The notes beneath the pieces were generated by a model that saw nothing but the letters and a program-made list of their open reading frames with translations, was not told the origin of the DNA and searched no databases. Both the position numbers and the translations under genes were made by a program. From UBA1413 sp964552955 (lineage in GTDB: Bacteria; Bacteroidota; Bacteroidia; Bacteroidales; Prolixibacteraceae): a DNA stretch of 64,000 bases. Positions 27,349-36,498 of this stretch are shown here, in pieces (within the stretch, counting starts at the first letter, position 1; each line of letters begins with the position of its first letter). The stretch is taken from assembly GCA_964552955.1 (NCBI GenBank), contig CAZKIU010000001.1:1-64000 (forward strand), given 5' to 3'.

Positions 27349-28094
27349 AGGGTTGCTTTTTCAGGGCGGGCAATTTTAACGAAAACCTCTTCGACAGTAG
27401 CGACATTCCAGGCTTTTTTGAGTTCACCCGGCGTTCCCAGGGCCACGATTTTTCCTTCATTCATGATGGAAATCCGGTCGCAGTATTCTGCTTCGTCCAT
27501 ATAGTGGGTGGTCACAAAAACGGTGATCCCTGCCGCGGCGGTTTCATAGATCATCTCCCAGAACTGGCGCCGGGCAATCGGGTCGACGCCCCCTGTGGGC
27601 TCATCGAGGAATACGATTTTTGGCTCATGGAGGACCGCAACTGAGAAGGCGAGTTTTTGGCGGAAGCCCAGGGGCAGACCGGCTATCAGCCGGTCACCGT
27701 ACTCGGCGAAGTTGAGCCGCTGCAGCAGGCTCTCCGTACGTTCCCTGATCAGTTTTTTCTTCATGCCGTAAATGCCTCCATAGAGCATGATGTTTTCCCT
27801 GACCGTCAGATCTTCGTAGAGGGAGAATTTCTGACACATATAGCCGATGTTCTTTTTGATCTTCTCAGGTTCCCTGGCCGCATCATAACCTGCCACCTGC
27901 ACCGAACCCGAGGTGGGCGCCGACAATCCCGACAAGATCCTGATGGCGGTTGTTTTTCCGGCACCATTTGCCCCCAGGAACCCGAAGATCTCCCCTTCGA
28001 AGACGTCAAAGCTGAGCCGGTCATTGGCCGTAAAACTGCCGAACTTCTTCACCAGCTCCCTAACAGAGATCACTGTTTCTCTATTGTTCATCAT
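27345..28094 (-). CDS. ABC exporter ATPase with degenerate signature motif (YbhF C-half type)
   Basis: This 249-residue cytoplasmic ATPase has Walker A GANGAGKTT and Walker B IVFLDEPTGGVD, but its signature motif is LPLGFRQKL rather than LSGGQ. This is the form seen in the second nucleotide-binding half of YbhF/RbbA-type fused ATPases, where LPLGWKQ occurs. Its partner ATPase next door has a normal LSGGMKQ. So the two genes together match one YbhF polypeptide divided into two. One of the two ATP sites is probably weakened in the assembled dimer. It overlaps the first permease gene by four bases. Confidence 0.92.
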   Translation of the reverse strand: MMNNRETVISVRELVKKFGSFTANDRLSFDVFEGEIFGFLGANGAGKTTAIRILSGLSAPTSGSVQVAGYDAAREPEKIKKNIGYMCQKFSLYEDLTVRENIMLYGGIYGMKKKLIRERTESLLQRLNFAEYGDRLIAGLPLGFRQKLAFSVAVLHEPKIVFLDEPTGGVDPIARRQFWEMIYETAAAGITVFVTTHYMDEAEYCDRISIMNEGKIVALGTPGELKKAWNVATVEEVFVKIARPEKATL

Positions 28095-28126
28095 TTTCTA
28101 GCGCTTTCTTAAAACATCCAATCATG

Positions 28127-28234
28127 GCTGCGGTGTGAATTCCGTATGTCACTCTCCGGAAGCATCACGTCAGCCAGAGGGCTGCGTTATGAATTCCGCA
28201 AGTCACCCTCCGGAAGCGTCAGGTCGGCCGGAGG
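28127..28234. repeat. Two-unit 54-bp tandem repeat at the end of an ABC ATPase gene
   Basis: Bases 28127-28180 and 28181-28234 align over their whole length with 45 of 54 identical positions. The second unit contains the stop codon and last four to five codons of the ATPase gene at 28219-29160; the first unit contains the same stop-codon context in the spacer between the two ATPase genes. It looks like an old tandem duplication of the gene's 3' end. Confidence 0.85.
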
Positions 28235-29160
28235 GGTGATGCACTGCCCATCAGCTCCAGGAAGCGGTCCTCGATGCCGGCCCGGGTTTCGGTGATCAGG
28301 GCGTCAGCAAGGCCTGCCCCGGAGAGGTAATCTTTCAGGGAAGGGTCAGGGTCTCCCCCCCTGAAGGTGACATGGACATCCTCGCCGAAGGGCCAGGCCG
28401 TGAGGATACCCGGAAAATTCCTCAGGGCGGTGATAAGCCTGAATTTATCGGCCGACCGCACGCTGAAGAGCCTCCCGGTGAATCCCTCCCTGATTTTTTC
28501 AGGGGCATCGACAGCGAGAATCCTTCCCTCCTGAATCAGGGCCACCCGGTCGCATCGCATGGCCTCATCCATATAGGGGGTCGATACCAGCACAGAAATG
28601 CGGTGCTGGCGCAGTTTGCGGAGCATCTCCCAGAATTCGGTGCGGGAGACGGCATCGACGCCGGTGGTGGGCTCGTCGAGGACCAGCAGCTGCGGCCGGT
28701 GGATCAGGGCGCATGACAGGGCCAGCTTCTGCTTCATCCCTCCGGAAAGCTGCCCCGCCAGTCGCTTCCTGAAAGGCTCGATATGGCTGTAGATGTCACG
28801 GATCAGATCATAATTCTCCTCTACGGTCGTCCCGAATACCGACGCGTAAAACCGGAGATTCTCCTCCACCGTCAGGTCCATATAGAGGCTGAAGCGCCCC
28901 GGCATATAACCGATATGCTGCCTGAGCTGCCTGAACTCCCTGACACAGTCGAGGCCCAGGAGGGTGAGGCTTCCCTCATCAGGAAGAAGAAGAGTGGTTA
29001 GGATCCTGAAAAGGGTGGTCTTACCTGCACCGTCGGGACCAATAAATCCGAAGATTTCGCCCTCCTGTGCTTCAAACGAAATATGATCCAGGGCCCGGGT
29101 GGCCCCGAACCGCTTGCCGATTCCGGATGCCCTGATCACTTCACGCGTTGACACTTCCAT
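28219..29160 (-). CDS. ABC exporter ATPase with intact signature (YbhF N-half type)
   Basis: This 313-residue ATPase powers the efflux pump. Walker A is GPDGAGKTT, the signature is LSGGMKQKL and Walker B is LLVLDEPTTGVD; the switch histidine region is replaced by STPYMDEA, as is usual in this drug-exporter branch. After about residue 220 there is a C-terminal regulatory extension. It pairs with the ATPase encoded downstream, whose signature motif is degenerate. The 124-base spacer between them is occupied by a tandem duplication of this gene's 3' end. It lies 30 bases after the adaptor gene. Confidence 0.93.
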   Translation of the reverse strand: MEVSTREVIRASGIGKRFGATRALDHISFEAQEGEIFGFIGPDGAGKTTLFRILTTLLLPDEGSLTLLGLDCVREFRQLRQHIGYMPGRFSLYMDLTVEENLRFYASVFGTTVEENYDLIRDIYSHIEPFRKRLAGQLSGGMKQKLALSCALIHRPQLLVLDEPTTGVDAVSRTEFWEMLRKLRQHRISVLVSTPYMDEAMRCDRVALIQEGRILAVDAPEKIREGFTGRLFSVRSADKFRLITALRNFPGILTAWPFGEDVHVTFRGGDPDPSLKDYLSGAGLADALITETRAGIEDRFLELMGSASPLRPT

Positions 29161-29190
29161 ATCTATCTGGTTTTCAATTTCTATCCGCTC

Positions 29191-30081
29191 TTATGGCATG
29201 CTCGCAAAAATAGCTTCTCCCGGCATTCCAGGTTTCATGGAGCCGTCATTGGGCACGTCAATGGTCACCGCATAGACCAGGGTGACCCGCTCCTCCTTGG
29301 TCTGGATGATCTTCGGTGTGAACTCGGCCTTGTCGGAAATCCGGCTGACGGTTCCCTTGAACTGGCGGTATCCCTTTTCCCCGTCGTCAATGCGCACCGT
29401 GCAGGAAGCGCCGTTTTTAACTTTTCCCAGCTGGGCCCCGCTGACATAAACCCTGAGGCGGATCACCGACAGATCAGCCATTTTGGCCAGAGGCCTGCCC
29501 GCCGCCGTCATCTCCCCGGCTTCGGCATATTTCTCAAGAAGTACGCCTTTCAGAGGACTCTTCACCCTGCTCCGTCCTATCTGTTCCAGGAGCGTGGCCC
29601 TTTTAGCTTCCAGAACCGCCAACTCCGCAGTGACCGAGGCCTTCTGGGTATTGTTGGCCGTCATCTGCTTCCACAATACCGCTACCTGACCCGTCAGATC
29701 ATCGTACTGCTTCTGCGTGGCCGCGTCACTCTTCAGCATGTTGCCGATTCGCGCAATGTTCACATCAATGTTTTCGATCTGTTGCCTGAGAATTTCATTC
29801 TGAGCATTGATGGGCGTGATGCGGGTCATCACACTCCGCATGGAAGCTTCCAACTCCTCCTTCTGGAGGTAGAAAAGGGTTGTATCGATCAGGGCGATCT
29901 CCTCCCCCTCCTGAATATCACTCCCCTCGCAGGCATCATACCGTAGAATGCGCCCTCCCGTTTCGGCGGATACAATCACCTCGGTCACCTCAAAGGTACC
30001 ATAGGCATCGGCCTTGTCTGATTCGTTGCTGCAGCCGGCAAAGAGAAAAGCCGCTGACATCATAAAGAAAAAAGATCTCAT
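29191..30081 (-). CDS. HlyD-family membrane fusion lipoprotein of the efflux pump
   Basis: This 296-residue periplasmic adaptor connects the ABC permeases to TolC. A lipoprotein signal (AAFLFAGC) anchors it to a membrane. The biotinyl-lipoyl-like half appears at GGRILRYDACEGSDIQEGEEIALID as two adjoining motifs, followed by a long coiled coil (about residues 75-170) and the returning lipoyl and beta-barrel parts (RSRVKSPLKGVLLEKYAEAGEM as consecutive motifs). Its size and order match YbhG/YhiI adaptors. It lies between the TolC gene and the ATPases in the operon. Confidence 0.92.
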   Translation of the reverse strand: MRSFFFMMSAAFLFAGCSNESDKADAYGTFEVTEVIVSAETGGRILRYDACEGSDIQEGEEIALIDTTLFYLQKEELEASMRSVMTRITPINAQNEILRQQIENIDVNIARIGNMLKSDAATQKQYDDLTGQVAVLWKQMTANNTQKASVTAELAVLEAKRATLLEQIGRSRVKSPLKGVLLEKYAEAGEMTAAGRPLAKMADLSVIRLRVYVSGAQLGKVKNGASCTVRIDDGEKGYRQFKGTVSRISDKAEFTPKIIQTKEERVTLVYAVTIDVPNDGSMKPGMPGEAIFASMP

Positions 30082-30144
30082 ACCGGATAGTTAATTATTC
30101 TGTTTAGTATCGAGTTAACCGGATAAACGGTTAAAAAGTCAGGG

Positions 30145-31455
30145 TCATTCGATCTCCCTGCCGCTGATATTGAGGTACCCCACCCGGGCCATAACCAGGG
30201 AAATGGCATGGATCTCCCGGTTGACCATGGCCTGTTTCTCAGCATTGAGTTCATTCAGGTACTCCGTAGCGGTAAGGGTTCCGTTGGCATACTGTGATTC
30301 GGCGGTGGCGGTAATCCTTTTGCGCAGGGCAATGAGTTCGTCATCCCTGGCCAGGAGGGCCTCCAGGCTCTGAATTTCGGCCCTTTGGGCATCGAGTGCC
30401 CGGGTAAGGTGGTCGGTGAGCTCCTCTTTACGCCCTTCAAGCAGTGACTGCTGCAAGGTGACCACCTGTTTCTCGTTCCGGGTCTTGTCCCAGTCGAAGA
30501 TATTCCACTTAACCGCTGCCCCGATGATGTAAAAAGGAGCGAACTCATCCTTGAAGAAGTTGTTCCCGGGAGGATTCCCGTACCCCAGGGTGGCGAAGCC
30601 GAAGGCCTTGGGCCGCTTTCCGGCCTGTAACAGTTCGAGGGAGGCAGCCAGTTGTTCTTTTTTCAGGTCAAAGAGTTCCAGCTCAGGGCGGTTTAACTCC
30701 TGTGGAAGGAGTTCCCCGACGGGGGGAAGCACCAGCACCACCGAAGTATCCATGGGGCTGCCGGTGAGGCTCGAGAGGGTCTTCAGCAGTGAAACCCTGT
30801 GAATCCTGTTTTCGGCCAACTGCTGTTCCATTCTGATTTTTTCTGAAGTGAGCACATCGATGTCGGAAGGCAGGAGCATCCCGTTCGCCACGGCTGCCTC
30901 CAGGGTACAGAGCCGCTTCCCGATGATCCCCAGGTAGTTCAGCACCAATTCCCTTTGCCGCTCCAACAGGAGGAGGTTGAAATAATAACTGTTGATTTGT
31001 GCACGCAAGGGATAGAGATCGGCCTCATTCTGCTTCTCCTGTACCGCCAGTCCGGCCTTTTCCAACGTACGGGCCCCCTTCACCGATCCTCCGTCGTAGA
31101 TCATTTGGTTGACATCGAGGGTGAGCTTGTACTGCTCATGGGGCAACGGCTTGATCAACTGGTCGATTCCCGGCAGGGGTAGGGCCCCCATGACCCCGGT
31201 GAGGTCCACCACTTCAGAGTTGTAAACCAACTGCCCCCCGGCATCAAGCGAAGGCAGCCACCTTTTCGCCAGATTGATATCGCGCAATTGCGCGATATCA
31301 CCGTATAGTTTCTTCTCAGCCGAAAGGGGAGAGACCACCTCCGCCATCTCATAACACTCCCGCAGCGTCACGATCCGCTGAGCCATCACCCGCCCGGGGA
31401 ATAGGAGGAAGAGCAACAGGGAAAACCATAAGCCCCGACCGGTCATACACCCCAT
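30145..31455 (-). CDS. TolC-family outer-membrane efflux protein
   Basis: This protein of about 436 residues forms the outer-membrane exit duct. After a signal peptide (GLWFSLLLFLLFPGRVMAQ) the mature chain shows the two OEP-type helical repeats with long heptad stretches (for example LTDHLTRALDAQRAEIQSLEALL, shown in neighbouring motifs, and ANGTLTATEYLNELNAEKQ). The start at 31455 is chosen because it immediately precedes the signal peptide; the open frame extends to 31560, but the additional residues are basic and do not resemble a signal. It is the first structural gene after the TetR regulator. Confidence 0.9.
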   Translation of the reverse strand: MGCMTGRGLWFSLLLFLLFPGRVMAQRIVTLRECYEMAEVVSPLSAEKKLYGDIAQLRDINLAKRWLPSLDAGGQLVYNSEVVDLTGVMGALPLPGIDQLIKPLPHEQYKLTLDVNQMIYDGGSVKGARTLEKAGLAVQEKQNEADLYPLRAQINSYYFNLLLLERQRELVLNYLGIIGKRLCTLEAAVANGMLLPSDIDVLTSEKIRMEQQLAENRIHRVSLLKTLSSLTGSPMDTSVVLVLPPVGELLPQELNRPELELFDLKKEQLAASLELLQAGKRPKAFGFATLGYGNPPGNNFFKDEFAPFYIIGAAVKWNIFDWDKTRNEKQVVTLQQSLLEGRKEELTDHLTRALDAQRAEIQSLEALLARDDELIALRKRITATAESQYANGTLTATEYLNELNAEKQAMVNREIHAISLVMARVGYLNISGREIE

Positions 31456-31641
31456 GGAACTGAAACCCGGCTGGCTTCCCCGGTGTCTCCCACGGCGTAC
31501 ATATGCGGGAGTCCTGAATTCAGAATAGAAAACTTTCCTTATCATATGGCTAATATTCATTTTCTACACTTCACTATTTCACACAGGCAACTGATTCAAG
31601 AGACTTATGGCCTAAGACTATTAAATTCTGGCCCTCATTGT

Positions 31642-32265
31642 TCAGGTGGTCTTGTTCGTTTTCAGGGCGCCTATCACAAAATCGGCGGCATACTTTTTAC
31701 GCTTTTCGATATAATCGTCGAAGTCATACCCCATCTTTTCGAGGACTGCCGTGAAGAGGCCTTTGGCGGCAAAGGGGAAAATACTGATTGCTACAATCGT
31801 TGACATCAGTTGGGGCAAATTTTCATGGGTGATACCATATTGTTCAAACTCCGCCCGGTGCTGTTCTTCCAGTTTATCCCACAAACCTTTGATGTCAAGG
31901 CCCGCCATCAGCTTCCTGAGCCTGTCGGGGTGGCGGTTGATCTCATTGAGCAGAAAACCGGGCAGCCGCGGATTCTGCTTGAGAAGTTCCAGATGCTTGG
32001 AATAGAAAAATCTGACTTTCTCTTCCAGGGAGAGATGCTCATCGAGAACCGGCGAAAACCGGCGAAACATCTCGCCTGCCACCTTTTCGAATACCGCATT
32101 GAAAAGGCGATCCTTGGTCCGAAAGTAATAATGGAGCAGCGACTGGTTGATGCCGGCACGGTCGGCAATATCCTGCATCCGGGCTCCATCCATCCCCTTC
32201 TCGGTGAAAACTTCTGTGGCGGCCTCGAAAATCCTGGTCTCGGTTAACTTGTCATGCTCGGCCAT
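31642..32265 (-). CDS. TetR-family transcriptional regulator of the efflux operon
   Basis: This 207-residue DNA-binding repressor has the TetR helix-turn-helix near the N-terminus (DIADRAGINQSLLHYYFRTKDRLF as two adjoining motifs) and a variable ligand-binding C-terminal domain. It is the first gene of the minus-strand run leading to tolC, hlyD, the two ATPases and the two permeases, and probably represses them until it binds an export substrate. The divergent spacer (32266-32450), shared with the sensor kinase gene, is A+T-rich and contains an imperfect dyad around 32308-32323 that could be its operator. Confidence 0.93.
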   Translation of the reverse strand: MAEHDKLTETRIFEAATEVFTEKGMDGARMQDIADRAGINQSLLHYYFRTKDRLFNAVFEKVAGEMFRRFSPVLDEHLSLEEKVRFFYSKHLELLKQNPRLPGFLLNEINRHPDRLRKLMAGLDIKGLWDKLEEQHRAEFEQYGITHENLPQLMSTIVAISIFPFAAKGLFTAVLEKMGYDFDDYIEKRKKYAADFVIGALKTNKTT

Positions 32266-32270
32266 GGTTA

Positions 32271-32330
32271 TAAACTATTTGATTTAACACTACAAATAAA
32301 CTAATATATTTAACTATTTAGTCAAAATTA
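32271..32330. promoter_or_regulatory. A+T-rich divergent control region, possible TetR operator
   Basis: The motif AACTATTT occurs twice (near 32270 and at 32312-32319), the second within TAACTATTTAGTCA, which has short inverted arms ACTA/TAGT on the minus strand. The position directly before tetR suits autoregulation. The match is weak and no consensus is known for this regulator. Confidence 0.3.
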
Positions 32331-32450
32331 TAAAAAAATATTTTGCGCCTCCGAAACGCCTCCGCCTCAGGGCTTTTTCAACAATACCCGGGTATCGATA
32401 CAAGAAAATACCTGCTTTCCCGTTTAATGGGTATTCCAGACATAAACAGC

Positions 32451-34841
32451 ATGTTTAGAACCAGGATTGAAATACAAATTGTAATAGTGGCCCTGGTGAT
32501 CATCACCGCGGTAACCACGGCCGGATACCTGGTATATGTAAGCATGTCACGGATTGTCCAATCGGTATACCACGAAGCCCGTCCCGACAACAGGCTATTC
32601 CTGATGAAAGACATCAGCAACGACCTGGTCAGTCTGGAGAATAGCGTCAGATTGTCTATGTTGTCTGACCTTGAGGGAGCATCGCTGCCCGCCGACACGC
32701 TCCGGCGCATCGTGGAAGGTAAACTCGCTGAGATGGAAGCCCTTCCTTCTGAAAGCTTAGAGGATCACCGGCTCACCGACTCCCTCAGTCAGCTTACGCA
32801 CCAGAAGCTGGACCTCTGGGAGACGATTTTCACCCTTCACCAGAAAGCAGAACAGACAGAACCCACATTTTCAAGAGTCTATTCCAAACTGGAAGAGCAA
32901 AAAACCGACACCATTACCACTGCCGTTGAGAAGAAAGGGTTCCTGCGCAGAATTTTCGGTTCGAAGAAGAGCTCTGTAGATACCATCTACGAGATTAACC
33001 CCCCTGCGAGTGCTGAGATAAAGAAGGAGGTTCAAAACCTGGAATCGGAGATAAGAAAGGAAGACGAGAGTTTGAAAGCCGTCGAATCACGGCTGACAGA
33101 AGAGAACATATCACTGACAGCCCGGTTGAACGCTTTGATCGCCCGGGCCGAGCAGAACAAGGCGAATTCGTTTGAGGGTAAAAGTCGTGAGGTAGATCGT
33201 CTGGCACAACAGACGTACATACAGCTGGCACTCTTTTCGGGTGTAGCGGTGCTTTTTATCCTGGTTGCCCTGGGGGTGCTTTTCAATTTTCTGAGGAAAT
33301 CAAGGGCATACCAGGCCGCCCTGGGCGATGCCAAACAAAAAGCGGAAACCCTGGCCCGCGCAAAAGAACGGTTTATCGCCAACGTGAGCCATGAACTGAG
33401 AACGCCGGTGAATGCGATCTATGGGCTGGCGGAACAAACGCTCCAACGCCCCACGGATGAGGAGACCAAAGAGATGATCAGGATCCTGTCACGGTCGGCG
33501 CAACATCTGAAAAACATCGTCAACGATACGCTGGACTTTTCCAAAATGGAGGCCGGGATGATGGCTATAGCGGAAGAACCTTTCTCTCCACTGGAAGCCT
33601 GCATGGAAGTTCTGGCCATACAGCGGTATGAGGCCCTTCGGAAGGGGTTGGTCCTTCATTTCAGCAGGGAAGGGGAGATTCCCGGGGCCCTGATTGGAGA
33701 TCCTCTCCGGTTCAGACAGATCCTGATCAACCTCGTGGGCAATGCCATCAAATTCACCAGCCAGGGATCGGTCCGCCTGGGGTTGAGTGCTGCACGCACC
33801 GATCCCGGGGCATTCAGGGTGACCCTCTCTATCGAAGATACGGGGCCAGGCATTCCGGAGGAAGATATAGAGGTGATATTCGATGAATTCGTACAAGCCC
33901 GCCCATCAGGCGGGAAGAAGCATGCCGGAACGGGACTCGGACTGGCCATCGTGAAGAAATTGGTGGAGCTGCAGGGTGGCGTGATCTCCGTTAAAAGCAG
34001 ATGGGGCCAGGGAACGACCATGGTGGTGACCTTACCCTACCCTGAAGGCGATCCGGAAGCCATACCCGGTATTATTGGTGAGCATGACCACCTTCCGGAA
34101 TCGCTTCGCCATTTGTCCGTTCTGGTGGCCGATGACGATGAATACAATACGTTTCTGCTCAGAAAGATCCTTCAGAAATGGGGGATTCTCCTGGCTGAGG
34201 CCCGGAATGGCCGGGAGGCTGTGGAAGCCATGAACCACCAGAGTTTCGACATCATCCTGATGGACCTCCATATGCCGGAAATGAATGGCCCCGAAGCCGC
34301 GAAACCCATCAAGGCCACCTTTCCGGCGGTAAAGATCATTGCGGTCACGGCTTCTTATGACCCTGAAGATCACCGGCATTGCCTCGATGCCGGCATGGAT
34401 CTGGTTCTGATCAAACCTTTCAGAGAACAGGAACTGATGGAAGCCCTGATTAAGGTGGTCCTCACCGCACCGGAAGCCTCCCCGGCGCAATGCCCCCCAC
34501 TGGATCGCAGGGCACTGGAGGAGCTTTCCGGCGGAGAGGTCACTTTTCTGAAGGAAATGGTTGAGCTGTTCATCGCTACGACCAGCTCAGCCCTGAAACA
34601 AATCGGATTGGCTCTCCTGAACAACGACCTGAAAAGCGTATTTGAGAATGCCCATAAGATGGCCGCCTCCTGCAAACAGATCAGGGCCGACAGATTATAC
34701 CAGGAAGTCAAACTTCTGGAAGAAAAATCACGGCACGGCAAACCCCTCGCCGAGGTCAGCAGTCAGTTCCGGGCGGTAGAATCAGAATTGTCTGATGTTC
34801 ATCATTTCCTGAGAAAATACATGGAGGATATCGGGGCTTAA
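32451..34841 (+). CDS. Hybrid sensor histidine kinase with receiver and HPt domains
   Basis: This 796-residue inner-membrane phosphorelay protein starts with a helix (residues about 6-28), followed by a roughly 230-residue periplasmic sensor rich in coiled coil, and a second helix at about 260-282. The kinase core has the phosphorylated His314 in NVSHELRTPVN and an ATPase domain with DTGPGIP and GTGLGLAIVKKL. A receiver domain carries Asp605 in ILMDLHMPEMNG, and a C-terminal HPt domain carries His735 in FENAHKMAAS. The expected flow is His314 to Asp605 to His735 to the response regulator encoded 16 bases downstream. The start at 32451 puts the first helix directly after MFRTRIE; 32427 is possible. 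The signal is unknown. Confidence 0.93.
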   Translation: MFRTRIEIQIVIVALVIITAVTTAGYLVYVSMSRIVQSVYHEARPDNRLFLMKDISNDLVSLENSVRLSMLSDLEGASLPADTLRRIVEGKLAEMEALPSESLEDHRLTDSLSQLTHQKLDLWETIFTLHQKAEQTEPTFSRVYSKLEEQKTDTITTAVEKKGFLRRIFGSKKSSVDTIYEINPPASAEIKKEVQNLESEIRKEDESLKAVESRLTEENISLTARLNALIARAEQNKANSFEGKSREVDRLAQQTYIQLALFSGVAVLFILVALGVLFNFLRKSRAYQAALGDAKQKAETLARAKERFIANVSHELRTPVNAIYGLAEQTLQRPTDEETKEMIRILSRSAQHLKNIVNDTLDFSKMEAGMMAIAEEPFSPLEACMEVLAIQRYEALRKGLVLHFSREGEIPGALIGDPLRFRQILINLVGNAIKFTSQGSVRLGLSAARTDPGAFRVTLSIEDTGPGIPEEDIEVIFDEFVQARPSGGKKHAGTGLGLAIVKKLVELQGGVISVKSRWGQGTTMVVTLPYPEGDPEAIPGIIGEHDHLPESLRHLSVLVADDDEYNTFLLRKILQKWGILLAEARNGREAVEAMNHQSFDIILMDLHMPEMNGPEAAKPIKATFPAVKIIAVTASYDPEDHRHCLDAGMDLVLIKPFREQELMEALIKVVLTAPEASPAQCPPLDRRALEELSGGEVTFLKEMVELFIATTSSALKQIGLALLNNDLKSVFENAHKMAASCKQIRADRLYQEVKLLEEKSRHGKPLAEVSSQFRAVESELSDVHHFLRKYMEDIGA

Positions 34842-34857
34842 CGTTAACTTTGCAACT

Positions 34858-36204
34858 ATGGATCAGAGGCCGTTTAAGATATTCGTTGTGGAGGATGACG
34901 ACTGGTACAACCGGCTGCTGGTTCATCATCTCTCCCTGAATCCCGATTACGAGATTGAATCCTTCACAACCGGCAGGGGATGCCTCGACAACCTCCATAA
35001 GAACCCCGATGTGATCACCCTCGATTACCGGCTCCCCGACATGCAGGGGTTGGAAATCCTTAAAAAGATCAAATCGGAGAATGAAGAGATCCAGGTGGTG
35101 GTCATCTCAGAACAGGAAGATATAGAGGTGGTGGTGGAGCTGCTGAAATTCGGGGCCTATGATTATATTGTCAAATCGCGCGACATCCGCAGCAGGTTGC
35201 TGAATACGGTCCAGAATATCAGGAAGGGGATCAGCTTAAAACGGGAAATCGTCACTCTCCGGAGCGAGGTAGGTAAGAAGTACAGCTATCAGAACACCAT
35301 CATAGGCAACAGCCCGGCGACGCAGAAGATATACGAATTGATAGACAAGGCTACGCGGACCACCATATCGGTGACCATCACGGGGGAGACCGGCACCGGT
35401 AAGGAGTTGGTGGCCAAAGCCATACATTACAATTCACCCCGGGCATCCAAACCCTTTGTCACAGTGAATATGGCGGCCATTCCGGCAGATCTGGCAGAGA
35501 GTGAGCTCTTTGGACATGAAAAGGGAGCTTTTACCGGCGCCAGTTACCGCAGGACGGGCAAATTTGAGGAAGCCCATGAGGGGACCCTGTTCCTGGATGA
35601 GATCGCAGAGATGGAGATCCCCTTGCAAGCCAAGCTGCTGCGAGCCCTACAGGAAAAAGAGGTGGTCAGAATCGGCAGCAACAAACCGGTCAAAACCGAT
35701 TGCCGGATTATCGCCGCCACCAATAGAAACCTGCAGGAGGCTGTTCTGAAAGGGACCTTCCGGCAGGATCTCTATTATCGCCTCTACGGGCTGCAGATTG
35801 AGCTTCCCCCTTTACGAGAAAGAGGCCACGACAAGATCCTGCTCGCCCGCTATTTCATCAGTGAGTTCTGCGTCGCAAACCATCTGCCAGAGAAATCACT
35901 GACCAAGGCGGCAGCCGACAAACTCCTCTCCTATGCTTTCCCCGGAAACATCAGGGAGCTGAAATCGGTCATCGAACTGGCCGTGGCCCTCGCTGCCCAT
36001 GATGATATCGACAGCGAAAACATTATCCTGGGCAACGAAGCCCTTATGAATGACCACCCCGACAGGGAAATGAGCCTGCGCGATTATAACCTCCGTATCG
36101 TGAAAACCTACCTCGAAAAGTATGACAACGACATCAAAACCGTCGCCCGTAAACTCGATATCGGAGTGGCCACCATTTACAGAATGCTCAGGGAAATGAA
36201 GTGA
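34858..36204 (+). CDS. Sigma-54-dependent response regulator (NtrC family)
   Basis: This 448-residue regulator receives phosphate from the hybrid kinase and activates sigma-54 promoters. The receiver domain has acceptor Asp56 in ITLDYRLPDMQG. The AAA+ domain shows Walker A GETGTGKE, the sigma-54 contact loop GAFTGA and Walker B GTLFLDEIAEM. The C-terminal Fis-type helix-turn-helix is VARKLDIGVATIYRMLREMK. All three domains are complete. The gene is separated from the kinase gene by 16 bases, so the two are surely cotranscribed. Its targets are unknown; no perfect GG-N10-GC promoter was recognised nearby, though an imperfect one precedes the next gene. Confidence 0.95.
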   Translation: MDQRPFKIFVVEDDDWYNRLLVHHLSLNPDYEIESFTTGRGCLDNLHKNPDVITLDYRLPDMQGLEILKKIKSENEEIQVVVISEQEDIEVVVELLKFGAYDYIVKSRDIRSRLLNTVQNIRKGISLKREIVTLRSEVGKKYSYQNTIIGNSPATQKIYELIDKATRTTISVTITGETGTGKELVAKAIHYNSPRASKPFVTVNMAAIPADLAESELFGHEKGAFTGASYRRTGKFEEAHEGTLFLDEIAEMEIPLQAKLLRALQEKEVVRIGSNKPVKTDCRIIAATNRNLQEAVLKGTFRQDLYYRLYGLQIELPPLRERGHDKILLARYFISEFCVANHLPEKSLTKAAADKLLSYAFPGNIRELKSVIELAVALAAHDDIDSENIILGNEALMNDHPDREMSLRDYNLRIVKTYLEKYDNDIKTVARKLDIGVATIYRMLREMK

Positions 36205-36498
36205 CCCTGAACCCTCATCGCCACCATTCGCCTTATTCAGGGCCGCGGTCCATCTCTCCATCCCGGGAATCAGGTTCCCCTTCCTCCTAATAGCCGTACG
36301 CAAAAGCCGTACCTAAGCGCCCATTATCTATCAATTTGATAATTTTCTATCATTCTGATCGGGAAATTCTAATAACCCTCCACGACAGACTACTGGATGT
36401 CTTATACTTACATTCCCTCCAGCCCATTGGCCTGGTGTTTGTTTCCTTTTCCTCCGATGATGAACTGATAATTAAAAAACATGACAGGAGAAAGAATT
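36205..36498. other. Spacer between response regulator and coiled-coil gene
   Basis: No gene is supported. At 36428-36444 there is TGGCCTGGTGTTTGTTT, resembling a sigma-54 promoter but with GT instead of the invariant GC in the -12 element. It lies 55 bases before the next start codon, which is preceded by a good ribosome site (AGGAGAA). Confidence 0.4.
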
